The notes beneath the pieces were generated by a model. It did no database searches, had not been told where the DNA came from, and worked only from the letters and a program-made list of their open reading frames with translations. From assembly GCA_014323675.1 (NCBI GenBank), contig JACONN010000005.1, forward strand, positions 682,001 through 746,000: 64,000 bases of DNA. The letters run 5' to 3'. Made by a program: the position numbers and the translations under genes. How positions within the stretch are numbered: the stretch's first letter is position 1; each line of letters starts with the position of its first letter. The stretch comes from Hormoscilla sp. GM7CHS1pb (GTDB lineage Bacteria; Cyanobacteriota; Cyanobacteriia; Cyanobacteriales; Desertifilaceae). This document shows, one piece after another, positions 25,796-35,105 of the stretch.

Positions 25796-26002
25796 TTAGA
25801 CATGGGCAGCCTCGATCTTTTCTTCAGCAGCAATAGCAGCCTCTATTTCCTGGCGGTGGACGGCTGCGAAAGTCAGGGCATCATGCACTTGAGCTTCAGT
25901 TAACTCATACTCCCTGGCGATCTGATGAGGAGATAGTCCCCATTGCTGGGCGGCGATGTATATTGTCTGCACCCGCAAGCTAGTTCCTCGCAGGACTGGC
26001 AC
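25796..26002 (-). CDS. DUF433 antitoxin-like protein, N-terminus uncertain
   Basis: Core motif VLRGTSLRVQTIYIAAQQWG, SPHQIAREYELTEAQVHDAL and an acidic end, typical of DUF433. The GTG at 26002 starts inside the domain. Upstream in the same frame KKLTIDPSLILPIVASGQEVP continues the family N-terminus but has no start codon before a stop, so about 25 residues were lost or an unusual start is used. No toxin gene adjoins. Confidence 0.7.
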   Translation of the reverse strand: MPVLRGTSLRVQTIYIAAQQWGLSPHQIAREYELTEAQVHDALTFAAVHRQEIEAAIAAEEKIEAAHV

Positions 26003-26272
26003 TTCTTGACCGCTAGCGACGATAGGTAATATGAGGGAAGGATCGATCGTCAGTTTCTTGCTGCAATTTAATTGGTAAGTTTAAGGGGTAGGGTGACATC
26101 GTCTAATGGTAATTTCTTTGAGTTGCCGGACCGATCGCAGGATGAGGGCCGTTGTGCGGTCAGAGGTAAAAATTGCCAACGCTCCTCAGACCATGTGGCT
26201 GTGTCACTTAACATTATCATATACTATTGCCTCATACTTGTCAAGTTGCATGGGACAAGTATAGCTTGCTTT
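26003..26272. other. Intergenic stretch before the 21-bp array
   Basis: No gene seen. The last 21 bases (GGGACAAGTATAGCTTGCTT) look like a diverged unit of the following tandem array. Confidence 0.35.
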
Positions 26273-26465
26273 GTGACATGTCAGGCTTACTCTGTGACAT
26301 GTCAGGCTTACTCTGTGACATGTCAGACTTACTCTGTGACATGTCAGACTTACTCTGTGACATGTCAAACTTACTCTGTGACATGTCAAGCTTACTCTGC
26401 GACATGTCAAACTTACTCTGTGGCATGTCAAGCTTACCTTTGACATGTCACGCTTACTATGTGAC
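26273..26465. repeat. 21-bp tandem array with a GACATGTC palindrome in each unit
   Basis: Nine units of GTGACATGTCAGGCTTACTC+T, period 21 (one 20). The palindrome GACATGTC starts at 26275, 26296, 26317, 26338, 26359, 26380 and 26401, is GGCATGTC at 26422, and is back at 26442. The middle bases vary (CAGGC, CAGAC, CAAAC, CAAGC) while GACATGTC and CTTACTCTG are kept. As 21 is a multiple of three, four of the six frames stay open; I do not regard these as genes. The spacing of two helical turns fits an array of protein-binding sites. Confidence 0.9.
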
Positions 26466-26689
26466 CAAGTCGGCGTTTATGTCGGCAGGCTAGACCGGAA
26501 CTGTGACTGCTTTCAACCTCTGCATGGAGAGGACTTCACCCGCCACCAGGTGTAAGTAGTAGGGCATAATTATTTTTCGATTTTATTTTTAACTCAACAA
26601 TACTATAACCCTTGCTTTGTGGTAATTTGAAGCTTTTTGGTGTCCAAGGTCGAACTACGAACTATTTACCGTGGTCCCTCAGTCCGGTG

Positions 26690-26830
26690 GGGTCGAGGTA
26701 TATCCCGGGAGCGCCGATTTTTCCGGTGCGCCAGATCCCCGGGTAACGCTCCCTCCGCTACGGGCGGATAAGAGCGAGCGTTAACCGCACTACCTCGGGG
26801 ACATCTCCTGAACACTACCCACTCGACACC
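26690..26830. repeat. Complex nested inverted repeat
   Basis: GGTCGAGGTATATCCCGGGAGCG, in pieces, pairs imperfectly with later GCACTACCTCGGGGACATC and CCCACTCGACACC; inside is CCGGTGCGCC/CCCCGGG and TAACGCTCCCTCCGCTACG, a word shared with 33.4, 33.7, 48.0 and 52.4 kb. It is a member of the palindromic family described for 52-56 kb. Confidence 0.5.
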
Positions 26831-26887
26831 TTCCGGTTCAAACCCAAAGGCCGATAGCGCTCAGTCGGCGTTACACCGACTAAAAAG

Positions 26888-26938
26888 ATGATAGTGCTTA
26901 CTACGAACCCGGAAGCACTTTAGTGCTTACTACGAACG
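26888..26938. repeat. Direct repeat AGTGCTTACTACGAAC
   Basis: Two copies at about 26892 and 26922, separated by CCGGAAGCACTTT, which pairs with the first part. The related GTGTTTACTACAAAC pair lies at 49309-49371. The rest of 26466-26948 contains no gene. Confidence 0.65.
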
Positions 26939-26948
26939 GGGGGTACTC

Positions 26949-29475
26949 TTAAAACTCCCACAGTAAATAAGCACTGATATTCCGACCCGGTTGAGTCAGA
27001 CGATCAAACACTTGTCTATCGCGACTGCTGTTAGCATTAAGTTGGCGCACGTCGCTATAATTTTGGTATTCCTCATCGAAGATATTGAAAATTCCCACGC
27101 TTAAAGACAATTGGGGGGAGAAGCGGTAATATCCTGAAAAATCGACCAAAAAATAGGGGTCGGGACGAATTAAGGTAAAGTCAGAATCTGCATTTTCTAC
27201 TCGCGCCTGTCCCACATAGGTTGTCACAGCTTGCAACCCCCAGCGATCTTCCAATCCTCGATATTTTAACCCCAGTAAAGCGGTAATGGGTGGAACAGTT
27301 TCCAAGGGAATATCTTCCGTTTGGTTGTCTCCCACCGTCCAGGCCATTCGAGCAAAAGCACTCCACCCATCTAAACCGGGACTAAACTGATATTCGGTCT
27401 CCACTTCCAGCCCGTAAGTCCGAGCGTCGGCAACATTTTGAGTTTGGAAAACGTTGATGGGAATGTTGTCGGGCCCCGGTTCGGTTCCCACGCGGGCGAA
27501 AGGTTCGATGAAATTATCGAAATCGTTGTAGAATCCAACCAGGGAAATTTTCAGGCGATCGTTGCCGCCGCGAACGCCCAACTCAAAACTATCGCTAGTT
27601 TCCGCTTCCAGGTCGGGGTTGGAGATGGTGCGATAGCGGAAAAAGCCCGAAGTGAGGTTGGTAAAGCCGCTGTTGATCTCGTTGTAGAGTGGGGAGCGAA
27701 AGCCGCGCGAGTAGCGACCGTACAGAAACCAGTTGGGACTGGGGCTGTAACCAATGGCGATACTGGGGGAGAGGGCATTCTCCTCAAAGTCGACAGCTTC
27801 CGCACCATTCCGCTCGAAAACGCGATCGTCGGTGGGCACGAGCTGAAAGTAGTCATAACGCAAGCCTCCGATTAAACTCCAACCGCTGTCGCCGAAGTCA
27901 ATTTCGTCCTGGAGGTAAACGCCGAGGCGGAAGGTGTCGGTATCGGGGAAGTCTTTGGTGGGAAAGGTGTCGGGAGGAATGACCCGCGTGCTTTCTCCAG
28001 TGTTCAGGTTCACCTGGGTGCGATCGCGCGGTCGTTCGTTGCGAGTAGTGGAGATATCGAAGCCGTAGGTGAGTCGGTTGGCAACGCTGCCGAGGCGGAA
28101 ATTGCTTTGCAGTTGTACGTCCCCACCCCAGACGCGATCGATAAATTCGTTTTCGGTTTCTCGCCGGACGGGAGTTGCCTCGCCAGTGCGCCGATCGACG
28201 ATCGAACGTCGTTCTTCGTTTTCTTCTTCGACTTTTGCATCTTGGAAGTAAAGCCGAACCCTCCCTGCTTGCAGCCAACCGTCGCTTTCGGGATTTTCGT
28301 ATTGGTAGGCCAGACTGGTTCGCACCCGATCGGTGTCAACTTCTTCAGTAAAACTTTCGGTAGTAGAGATACCGTAGAGTTCTAGGTTAGCATCTTTAGC
28401 GGTGAGGTCGCGGCGATCGTCGAAAAACTCCCCGAACAGTTGCAAGTAGCTAGTGGAGTTGAGGTTGTAAACGAACTGTCCGGAAAAGTTGTTGCGGCTG
28501 TTGTCTTGGCGATCGCGCAAGTCGTTGTTGCCTTCTATTTCAAATCCCGAACTGTCGCGGCGGGTGTAGCTCAAGGCGTACTCGAAATCTCCCAGGCGAG
28601 CAGCCTGTTGCAGGGTTCCCCGTCCTCCATCATTGATGCTGCTTCCCCCCAGAGAGATCCGGGAGTAGGAGTCTTTGTCAATGCTTGAGAGCAGTTGACT
28701 GGGGGTGGGAGTGAGAAAGCTGACCACTCCGCCGAGGGCATCGCTGCCGTAAAGCGAGGATGCTGGACCCCGCACGATTTCCACTCGGCCCAACGTGTCT
28801 AAATCAACGTAATCGCGACCGAGTTGGAACGGTCCGAACTCGAAGCGATTGGGCATGCGAATTCCGTCCACTTGCAGCAAAACCCGGTTGCCTTCTAAAC
28901 CCCGGATGTTAAAATCCTGGGCGTTGCACATTTTGGGGATGATGCCTACGCATGCACATAACTTAAACTGGCTTGTAGTCTAGGTTTAAGACTTCTGCAA
29001 CTATGCCCATCATCCCGTAATTGTGCAACGCCAAATCCTGCAAGCCATAGCGAAAGCTGTTGCGCACCGAGATCCCGGGGGTGTAGCGGACGAGGTCGCG
29101 AATGTCCTGGGTAACGTTTTTTTGGATGTCTTCCGCGTCGATTACGTCGATCGTAATCGGGATGGTCTGGACGGGGCGGCGGCTTCGGGTGCCTGTTATG
29201 ACAATGTCAATGACCTCCTCATCGCTGAGGTCCCCAGAGACTGGGACCGGGGCTTCTGTTTCTTCTTCTTGGTCGTCTTCGGCATTTTGGGAGTTGCTTC
29301 CCTCAACCTCGGGAGTTTGGGCCATCTGTGTCCCATCTCGTCCCGATGCAGCTTCCTCCACTTCGTATACCCCTAGGGGGGATTCGAGGCCGATCGCCGG
29401 TTGCCATTCCGTGCAAATAAGAAAACTTACTAATAACGGCAGGTGGGAAAAAGCAATAGATGGAATGTATTTCAT
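26949..29475 (-). pseudogene. TonB-dependent siderophore-type receptor split by a MITE
   Basis: Two frames together make one receptor. The N-terminal part (29475 down to 29041) has a signal peptide, acidic linker, TonB box EVIDIVITGTRS and plug start VIDAEDIQKNVTQDIRDLVRY. The barrel part (to 26949) starts in the plug (FNIRGLEGNRVLLQVDGIR) and ends YLLWEF. A 113-bp insert with an 8-bp target duplication separates them. Removing the insert and one duplication joins RYGLQD to FNIRG in frame, so the gene was intact before. As it stands, the first frame ends inside the insert and the second has no signal peptide. The operon behind it (permease, ATPase, binding protein) is divergently placed. Confidence 0.9.
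28920..29032. mobile_element. 113-bp MITE related to the IS1-family element at 61 kb
   Basis: Terminal inverted repeats start GGCGTTGCACATTTTGGGG and, on the other end, GGCGTTGCACAATTACGGG. These match the two distinct ends of the IS1-type element at 61056-61927. Target duplication AAATCCTG lies at 28912-28919 and 29033-29040. There is no coding content. It is a non-autonomous deletion derivative inserted in a receptor gene. Confidence 0.93.
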
Positions 29476-29723
29476 AATTTACTCGACAATTAATTGCAAA
29501 AAAAACGGTGCGGTCAGGCCCTCTAGTTTTGAGGGCAGGGTAGATCGCTGACCACAAGGGGCGAACAGGGCTGCGTGTCCTGCGCGAAAAATCGAGCTGA
29601 TTGCCTAAGGGTCGTTTTATTGGTAATGTTATTATGAAGTAAGTGATAATCTATGTCAATAGATCTGACAAGACTCAAGGTATTCTGGAATGAGCAAAGA
29701 GGAGATACAGCCGAGATGAGGCT
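29476..29723. promoter_or_regulatory. Divergent promoter region of the siderophore locus
   Basis: On the minus strand, a hairpin GCCCTC/GAGGGC (29519-29537) followed 11 bases later by T8 precedes the receptor gene and could be an attenuator. GTGATAATCTATGTCAATAG at about 29645 is a weak FUR-box-like site. No riboswitch is recognised. Confidence 0.4.
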
Positions 29724-30740
29724 ATGAAACGATATGAAGATTTGACAAGACAAATGGTTAGCCCCTCTCGTAATATCATCGCCATTCTCCTAGTCGGCGT
29801 TGCTTTGGGGTTGACGCTGGTGGCATCCCTCACCCAGGGAGCCATCCCCTTGAGCTTCCCCGAGCTTCAGCAGGCATTGTGGCACCAGGGAAGCAGCATC
29901 AATCAAACGATTGTCTGGGATCTGCGCCTGCCTCGGATTGTTGCGGCACTGATGGTGGGTTCGGCATTGGGACTTTCCGGTGCTTTGCTCCAGGGGATGT
30001 TGGGCAATGGATTGGCCAGTCCATTCATTCTGGGCATTTCGGCGGGAGCGGGATTGGTGGCAGTGGCATTTTTCACATTAGGATTATTGTTAAGCTGGAT
30101 GCCGTTGGCGGCATGGGTGGGCGCGATCGTCACCACCGGGATCGTCTATTTCCTGGCTCGTAGCCCCTCGGGAATATCAGTAGAACGGTTGCTGCTGGGT
30201 GGGGTGGCGATTAGTTCCCTGTTTGGGGCGGTGCAATCGATGTTGTTGCTGCTCTCAGATGACGGACGCATCCAGGCGGCCCTCAACTGGTTGATTGGTA
30301 GCCTCAACGGACGCGGGTGGACCGAACTGGCAATGGCGGGCCCCTATCTGGCGATCGCCCTGCCGATCGGGTGCAGTCTGGCGCGGGTTATCAATCTACT
30401 GCAACTAGGGGACGATCGGGCAGTGAGTTTGGGACTGTCCTTGTGGCGGTCGCGGCTGTCCATCGGGGCGATCGCGGCCCTGTTAGCCGCCAGTGCGGTA
30501 AGCATTGCAGGCTTGGTGGGCTTTGTGGGGTTAATCGTGCCCCATGGGGCGCGGTTGCTGGTGGGCACGGACTACCGGTGGGTCTTGCCCCTGTCGGTTC
30601 TAGGAGGAGGCTGGATTTTGCTGCTGGCAGATTTGCTATCGCGCCTGGGAGCGATCGAACTGCCCGTGGGCATCGTGACGGCATTGCTGGGATCCCCAGT
30701 TTTTATCTGGTTGCTCTATCGCCGGAGTGATCGGTCATGA
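29724..30740 (+). CDS. FecCD-family ABC permease
   Basis: 338 residues with about nine membrane segments. Signatures: LRLPRIVAALMVGSALGLSG, NGLASPFILGISAGAGL and GFVGLIVPHGARLL. It makes the inner-membrane pore for ferric siderophore, heme or cobalamin uptake; iron-siderophore is likely because the divergent receptor is of that type. The stop overlaps the ATPase start (ATGA), so the two are coupled. Higher GC than the first BtuC-like gene, and only distantly similar to it, so it is not a recent duplicate. Confidence 0.93.
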   Translation: MKRYEDLTRQMVSPSRNIIAILLVGVALGLTLVASLTQGAIPLSFPELQQALWHQGSSINQTIVWDLRLPRIVAALMVGSALGLSGALLQGMLGNGLASPFILGISAGAGLVAVAFFTLGLLLSWMPLAAWVGAIVTTGIVYFLARSPSGISVERLLLGGVAISSLFGAVQSMLLLLSDDGRIQAALNWLIGSLNGRGWTELAMAGPYLAIALPIGCSLARVINLLQLGDDRAVSLGLSLWRSRLSIGAIAALLAASAVSIAGLVGFVGLIVPHGARLLVGTDYRWVLPLSVLGGGWILLLADLLSRLGAIELPVGIVTALLGSPVFIWLLYRRSDRS

Positions 30741-31552
30741 ACGAGATGCAAAACACTATCGGTCAGGCGCTCTCAAGTCAGTCCTTGACTGGCGGCTACG
30801 GGAAAGAAAGCATCGTTCAAAACATCAGTTTTGCCCTGCAACCGGGTGAATGGTTGAGCATCTTGGGCGCCAATGGCTCGGGCAAGTCAACGCTATTGCG
30901 CTTGCTCAGTCGCATTCTCTCTCCCCAAGGGGGAACGGTGTTGCTGGATGGCAAATCAATTCACGCACAATCTGCACAAACGGTCGCTCAAACCTTAGCC
31001 CTATTGCCCCAACAGCAGACTATTCCCGCTGGATTAACGGTGCGGCAACTGGTCAGCCTGGGACGGGCACCCCATCAACCCTGGTGGCGCTGGGAACTGA
31101 ATGCATCCGACCGCTTCCAGGTGGCCCTGGCCCTGGAATCGACCGGGCTAGTGACCTATGGCGATCGCCGAGTCGAACAGCTTTCCGGCGGCGAACGCCA
31201 GCGGGCTTTTCTGGCCTTAGCCTTAGCCCAGACTCCCCAGGTGTTGCTGCTGGATGAACCCACCACTTATCTAGATTTGCGCTACCAACTGGAATTGCTG
31301 GAACTGTTGAAAAATCTCAATCATGACCGAGGTATCGCCATCATCACCGTACTGCACGATGTCAACTTAGCGGCTCGATTTAGCGATCGCCTCGCCCTGC
31401 TCAAACAGGGAAATTTATGTCATCTCGGTGCTCCCACTGATGTTCTCACACCTGAAAATCTGGCGGCAATTTTTGGCATGAATGCCGCGATCGTACAAAC
31501 CCCTGTAGGCATTCAAATTTGTCCTCTCAGTCCCATTTCATCTCCAACATAA
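30737..31552 (+). CDS. ABC transporter ATPase, FecE/BtuD-like
   Basis: 271 residues. Walker A GANGSGKST (about 44-52), Q-loop LLPQQQ, signature LSGGERQR (about 149-156), Walker B QVLLLDEPTTYLDLR and H-loop VLHDVN. All ATPase motifs are intact. It powers the permease encoded just upstream. It is the only importer ATPase of this type in the window and might also serve the BtuC-like permease at 18 kb, which has none of its own. Confidence 0.94.
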   Translation: MNEMQNTIGQALSSQSLTGGYGKESIVQNISFALQPGEWLSILGANGSGKSTLLRLLSRILSPQGGTVLLDGKSIHAQSAQTVAQTLALLPQQQTIPAGLTVRQLVSLGRAPHQPWWRWELNASDRFQVALALESTGLVTYGDRRVEQLSGGERQRAFLALALAQTPQVLLLDEPTTYLDLRYQLELLELLKNLNHDRGIAIITVLHDVNLAARFSDRLALLKQGNLCHLGAPTDVLTPENLAAIFGMNAAIVQTPVGIQICPLSPISSPT

Positions 31553-31554
31553 AT

Positions 31555-31790
31555 GGACAATGGCAAATTGCGAAGGGACAATGGACAATGGCAAATTGCG
31601 AAGGGACAATGGACATGAATAAATAATCAACAATTCTCAATTCTCAATTCTCAATTCTCAAATTCTCAATTCTCAAATTCTCAATTCTCAATTCTCAAAT
31701 TCTCAAATTCTCAATTCTCAAATTCTCAATTCTCAATTCTTAAATTCTCAATTCTCAAATTCTCAATTCTCAATTCTCAATTCTCAAACT
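31555..31790. repeat. Simple-sequence array
   Basis: First two copies of ATGGACAATGGCAAATTGCG, then about 150 bp of interleaved 7-bp and 8-bp words CAATTCT and CAAATTCT (31628-31785). It lies inside the uptake operon between ATPase and binding-protein genes. Its length is likely to vary between strains. Confidence 0.9.
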
Positions 31791-31794
31791 TGAC

Positions 31795-32688
31795 ATGCTG
31801 CCCATGAAACTGCTTCGTATTGTTATCATTTTGCTAACGCTGTTGCCTTTGGGCTGTACGCCCTCTCCGCCTGAGACCCCAACCACCGATACGGCCACTA
31901 ATGAAGCAACTCCCTCTGCCCCTGTGGCGACCCGAGTGGTGGCTCTTACTTCCATTACGGCAGATATCATTCATCGTCTTGATTCAACTAGACTGGTGGG
32001 CATAGCGGGCAGTCGGTTACTCGACCAAAATAAAGCTTTCCAAGATATTCCTCGCGTCAGCGCAGGACGCACTCAACCCAACTTGGAAAAAATCGTTGCC
32101 CTAGAACCGGATCTGGCGTTCGGTGCTGTCGGATTTCACGATCGAGTGCTGGAAAAACTGCAATCCCTTGGCGTAGAGACGATGACAACCGAGTTAGATA
32201 GCTGGCAGGCCCTCGCAGAACTGACTCGAAGGTTAGCGACTGCCATTCAAGCCGATCCCGAACCGCTGCTGAGGAGCTATCAGCAGTGCTTACCTAGCCA
32301 ACCGCCACCCCAAGAGATTTCCACGGTAGTCCTGGTCAGCCGTAAGCCATTTCTTTCTCCCAACAAAGCCAGTTGGGCAGGGGATCTGATCGGACGATTT
32401 GGTGCCGCTTCTTTGACGGCTGAGTTACAGGGACAAAGCCCGATAAAGGGTTACGTCACTCTCTCCCCTGAAAAAGTGTTGCAGTTCAATCCTGAGCGGT
32501 TGATCCTGGTGAATGTCGAAGGGGAAAACATTGATGAATTCAAATCAGAACCTTTCTGGAAAGATCTCAGAGCAGTGATAAATGACCGGGTTTATTTAAT
32601 GGATTATTACGGCTTTGTCAATCCTGGCAGCCTTGATGCGATCGCCCGGGCTTGCGAACAACTCAAGCTTCTTTATGGAACAAAATGA
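31795..32688 (+). CDS. Fe-siderophore/cobalamin type ABC substrate-binding lipoprotein
   Basis: 297 residues (ATG 31795 or 31804). Lipoprotein signal LLRIVIILLTLLPLGC with lipobox at residues 18-21, then a Thr/Pro linker and a Peripla_BP_2 domain: VVALTSITADIIHRLDSTRLVGI, LEKIVALEPDLAFG and WKDLRAVINDRVYLMD, quoted in short parts. It delivers the chelate to the permease-ATPase pair upstream. The simple-sequence array lies directly before the start and no ribosome site is obvious. Confidence 0.88.
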   Translation: MLPMKLLRIVIILLTLLPLGCTPSPPETPTTDTATNEATPSAPVATRVVALTSITADIIHRLDSTRLVGIAGSRLLDQNKAFQDIPRVSAGRTQPNLEKIVALEPDLAFGAVGFHDRVLEKLQSLGVETMTTELDSWQALAELTRRLATAIQADPEPLLRSYQQCLPSQPPPQEISTVVLVSRKPFLSPNKASWAGDLIGRFGAASLTAELQGQSPIKGYVTLSPEKVLQFNPERLILVNVEGENIDEFKSEPFWKDLRAVINDRVYLMDYYGFVNPGSLDAIARACEQLKLLYGTK

Positions 32689-32714
32689 AGCATTTTGCTA
32701 TAACAAAAATAAAG

Positions 32715-32796
32715 AGGTGTGAAGCCCGATGTTCCAGACTTCACACCTTGCTGTGTCCCCCGGGTAGTGCTCGTAGCGCTCCCGGGGGGACACAGC
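32715..32796. repeat. Two hairpins after the binding-protein gene
   Basis: GTGTGAAG/CTTCACAC at 32717-32746, then GCTGTGTCCCCCGGG / CCCGGGGGGACACAGC at 32750-32796 with GTAGTGC in the loop. The second has the GTAGTGC word (reverse complement GCACTAC) that marks the palindrome family of 52-56 kb. Confidence 0.75.
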
Positions 32797-32892
32797 CTCT
32801 TCCTTTTGTACTTCTTCCTCTTGTATCGGTTATTCGCTCACGGGGAAATGGGGGATTCCAGTTAGACCCATTACCGATCGCCAATTAACCTT

Positions 32893-33186
32893 TTAGTAGA
32901 GGGCTTCTTCTTGGTGGGTTGCAATGGTGCAGTCAGAGGTGGGGTAGGCCACGCAGGTTAAGACATAGCCCTTCTCCATCTGGTCGTCATCCAAGAAAGA
33001 TTGGTCGGACTGGTCCACGGTGCCCAACTCTATCTTGCCAGCGCAGGTGGAGCAAGCCCCGGCCCGACAGGAGTAGGGCAAATCTAATCCTTGCTCTTCC
33101 GCCTCATCCAGGATGTACTTGTCGTCAGGCACCTCAATAGTATTATCGCCATCGGGCGTTTTCAGGGTGACCTTGTAAGTTGCCAT
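32893..33186 (-). CDS. petF: Plant-type [2Fe-2S] ferredoxin
   Basis: 97 residues, normal length. Cluster ligands are in YSCRAGACSTCAGK plus the distant VLTCVAY cysteine, the plant-type C-x4-C-x2-C-xn-C pattern. This is the soluble electron acceptor of photosystem I, feeding FNR and many reductases, including the ChlL system. AGAGGAA precedes the ATG. It stands alone on the minus strand. Confidence 0.96.
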   Translation of the reverse strand: MATYKVTLKTPDGDNTIEVPDDKYILDEAEEQGLDLPYSCRAGACSTCAGKIELGTVDQSDQSFLDDDQMEKGYVLTCVAYPTSDCTIATHQEEALY

Positions 33187-33548
33187 GCTCTGTTCCTCTC
33201 CAGTAATCGCGATTGTTCAATGATAAGTTTCCCTAATAGGTGTCCTACGCCGTAATTAATGCGCCGGTCTGCCGTCAGGGTTTGCTTATCTTTTGATATT
33301 AAGGGAAAAAGACCCGATGGAACGCCTAGATCGAGGATTGACTTAACAAAATTTATTATCAGAATTTATTATTTAATTGCAATTGCTTATAGGACTCCAT
33401 TGCTGGGCCTGCAAAAACTAGCCCAAATGACCATTTTATGGGTTCTACAGAGCGATTGCTCGCAGCGGAGGGGGCCCGGAGCGTGCGCACGCTACGCGAT
33501 CGGCGGTTCGGTGAAGCTACCGCTTGCGGTCAAGCTGCCTCTCCGGTT
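33187..33548. other. Intergenic stretch, no gene seen
   Basis: Promoter region of petF at the left. CGCAGCGGAGGGGGCCCGGA at 33468 is a dispersed word also at 33765, 48004 (variant) and 53820. Confidence 0.4.
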
Positions 33549-33825
33549 CGATGTCTCCACGATATCTCTTGTGTGCCTCCTCCCCTGGGACAAGAGCACA
33601 ACAAGAGATATCGGAAGGACGCTATTAGAAAACCCGGGAGACATCGCCGAGACATTGCGGGGAGCAGACCAGAAGTTCGTATAGGGACCAGAACAAAACA
33701 AAGGTTCGGCAGGAGAAAACCCAGAAGTTTGCCAAAAACTATGGGGCTGAAGCAATCGAGTCTCGCAGCGGAGGGGGCCCGGAGCGTGTCTCCTGGGTAG
33801 TGCTTCTAGAGATCCCAGGAGACAC
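33549..33825. repeat. Nested palindromic elements
   Basis: Outer arms CGATGTCTCC (33549) and GGGAGACATCG (33646) enclose an inner pair CGATATCTCTTGTG (33560) / ACAAGAGATATCG (to 33613). A second hairpin, GTGTCTCCTGGG / CCCAGGAGACAC with GTAGTGC, lies at 33786-33825. Frames read through these are repeat artefacts. Confidence 0.8.
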
Positions 33826-33883
33826 AGCTTGGCAGGATCTGGCAGTAAACTGGTAGCTAGTAACTGTTCACCGATCGCCGATC

Positions 33884-34846
33884 ATGAAAGGACTCTGGCT
33901 AGAAAACAACCAACTGCAACTGCGCACCAACCTTGCCGTACCGGAACCGCCACCGGGAGAAGCACTCGTGCGCGTCTTGCGTGCTGGCATTTGCAACACG
34001 GATTTAGAACTGATTCGAGGCTACTATCCCTACAGTGGTATCTTAGGTCATGAATTTGTCGGCGTTGTCGAGGAAGGTCCATCACACTTGATTAACCAGC
34101 GGGTAGTGGGAGAAATTAATGCCGCCTGTGGCCACTGTCGCTTTTGTCGCACCGGACAACCCACTCACTGCGAAAATCGCACTGTCCTCGGTATCGTTAA
34201 CCGTAACGGAGCCTTTGCTGAATATCTTACCTTGCCAACGGCAAATCTTCATCCTGTACCCGATCGCGTCTCGACTGATGTGGCAACTTTTACCGAACCC
34301 GTGGCAGCGGCTCTGGAAATTCAACAGCAGGTTAAGATAACAGAAGGCGATCGCCTGCTAGTAGTTGGAGATGGTAAACTAGGGCAGTTAGTCGCCCAAA
34401 CCCTGGCCCTGACTGGCTGCGAATTGCTAGTAATTGGTCGCCATCGTGAAAAGCTGGCGAACCTAGAGGTGCGGGGCATTAAAACAGGGTTCGCCGATGC
34501 CGTGCAAGCAGGATACTTCGATATCTCCGTAGAATGTACGGGCAACCCCGAAGGATGGGCGATCGCCCGTCGCGCTTTACGTCCCCGGGGCATCCTGGTG
34601 CTCAAGAGCACCTACGCCGGCGACATCACCATTGATGCCTCCTCTCTGGTCGTAGATGAAATTACTCTCATCGGTTCTCGCTGCGGTCCCTTTCAGCCCG
34701 CACTAGACTTGCTATCACAAAACAAAGTCGATGTCAAGCCATTAATTCAGGCCCACTATCCCCTAGAAGAAGGACTAGCAGCCTTCGGCCATGCCCAGCA
34801 GCGAGGCGTGTTAAAAGTATTATTAGAGATAGGCAGCGAATCTTGA
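33884..34846 (+). CDS. Zinc-dependent medium-chain alcohol/sorbitol-type dehydrogenase
   Basis: 320 residues. Catalytic zinc site AGICNTDLE and GHEFVG; structural zinc site CGHCRFCRTGQPTHC with four cysteines; nucleotide-binding loop VVGDGKLGQLVAQ. This is the threonine/sorbitol dehydrogenase branch of the MDR family, oxidising an alcohol or polyol with NAD(P). It is slightly shorter than most family members but has all zinc ligands. The substrate is not predictable. It has no evident operon partners. Confidence 0.88.
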   Translation: MKGLWLENNQLQLRTNLAVPEPPPGEALVRVLRAGICNTDLELIRGYYPYSGILGHEFVGVVEEGPSHLINQRVVGEINAACGHCRFCRTGQPTHCENRTVLGIVNRNGAFAEYLTLPTANLHPVPDRVSTDVATFTEPVAAALEIQQQVKITEGDRLLVVGDGKLGQLVAQTLALTGCELLVIGRHREKLANLEVRGIKTGFADAVQAGYFDISVECTGNPEGWAIARRALRPRGILVLKSTYAGDITIDASSLVVDEITLIGSRCGPFQPALDLLSQNKVDVKPLIQAHYPLEEGLAAFGHAQQRGVLKVLLEIGSES

Positions 34847-34862
34847 TTGGGTGCATCCCTTT

Positions 34863-35041
34863 ACCCTCGTTCCCAGGCGGAGCATGGGAACGCAATTTGC
34901 AGAGGCAGAGCCTCTAATTGGGTAAAACTGTTGATAGAATTGGATTCGGTATAGCGTGTTAATTAACATTATATCTAGCACCAGAGTGTCAGGAGGCAGG
35001 AGCCTCCCAACTTTCGTTACCAGGCTCAGCCTGGTAACGAG
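34863..35041. repeat. Cluster of four REP-like hairpins
   Basis: CGTTCCCA/TGGGAACG at about 34867, AGAGGC/GCCTCT at 34899, AGGAGGC/GAGCCTCC at about 34991 and CGTTACCAGGCT/GCCTGGTAACG at about 35016-35040. The first and last families recur at 19.2, 53.1, 55.8 and 58.9 kb. Confidence 0.8.
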
Positions 35042-35105
35042 AAAATGCTCCTGATGCCGTCTTGATTCTATACAATACACTACTCAGTCACTTAAATTTC
35101 AAACC

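Noticed and set aside
26273..26465. CRISPR array
   Set aside because: Units are contiguous 21-bp repeats without unique spacers and no cas genes are near.
26204..26493. Heptapeptide-repeat proteins in four frames across the 21-bp array
   Set aside because: Open frames follow from a repeat length divisible by three; no ribosome site, and both strands are equally open.
33259..33800. Overlapping ORFs of 120-140 codons near 33.5 kb
   Set aside because: They run through nested palindromes and dispersed words; translation gives no recognisable domain.
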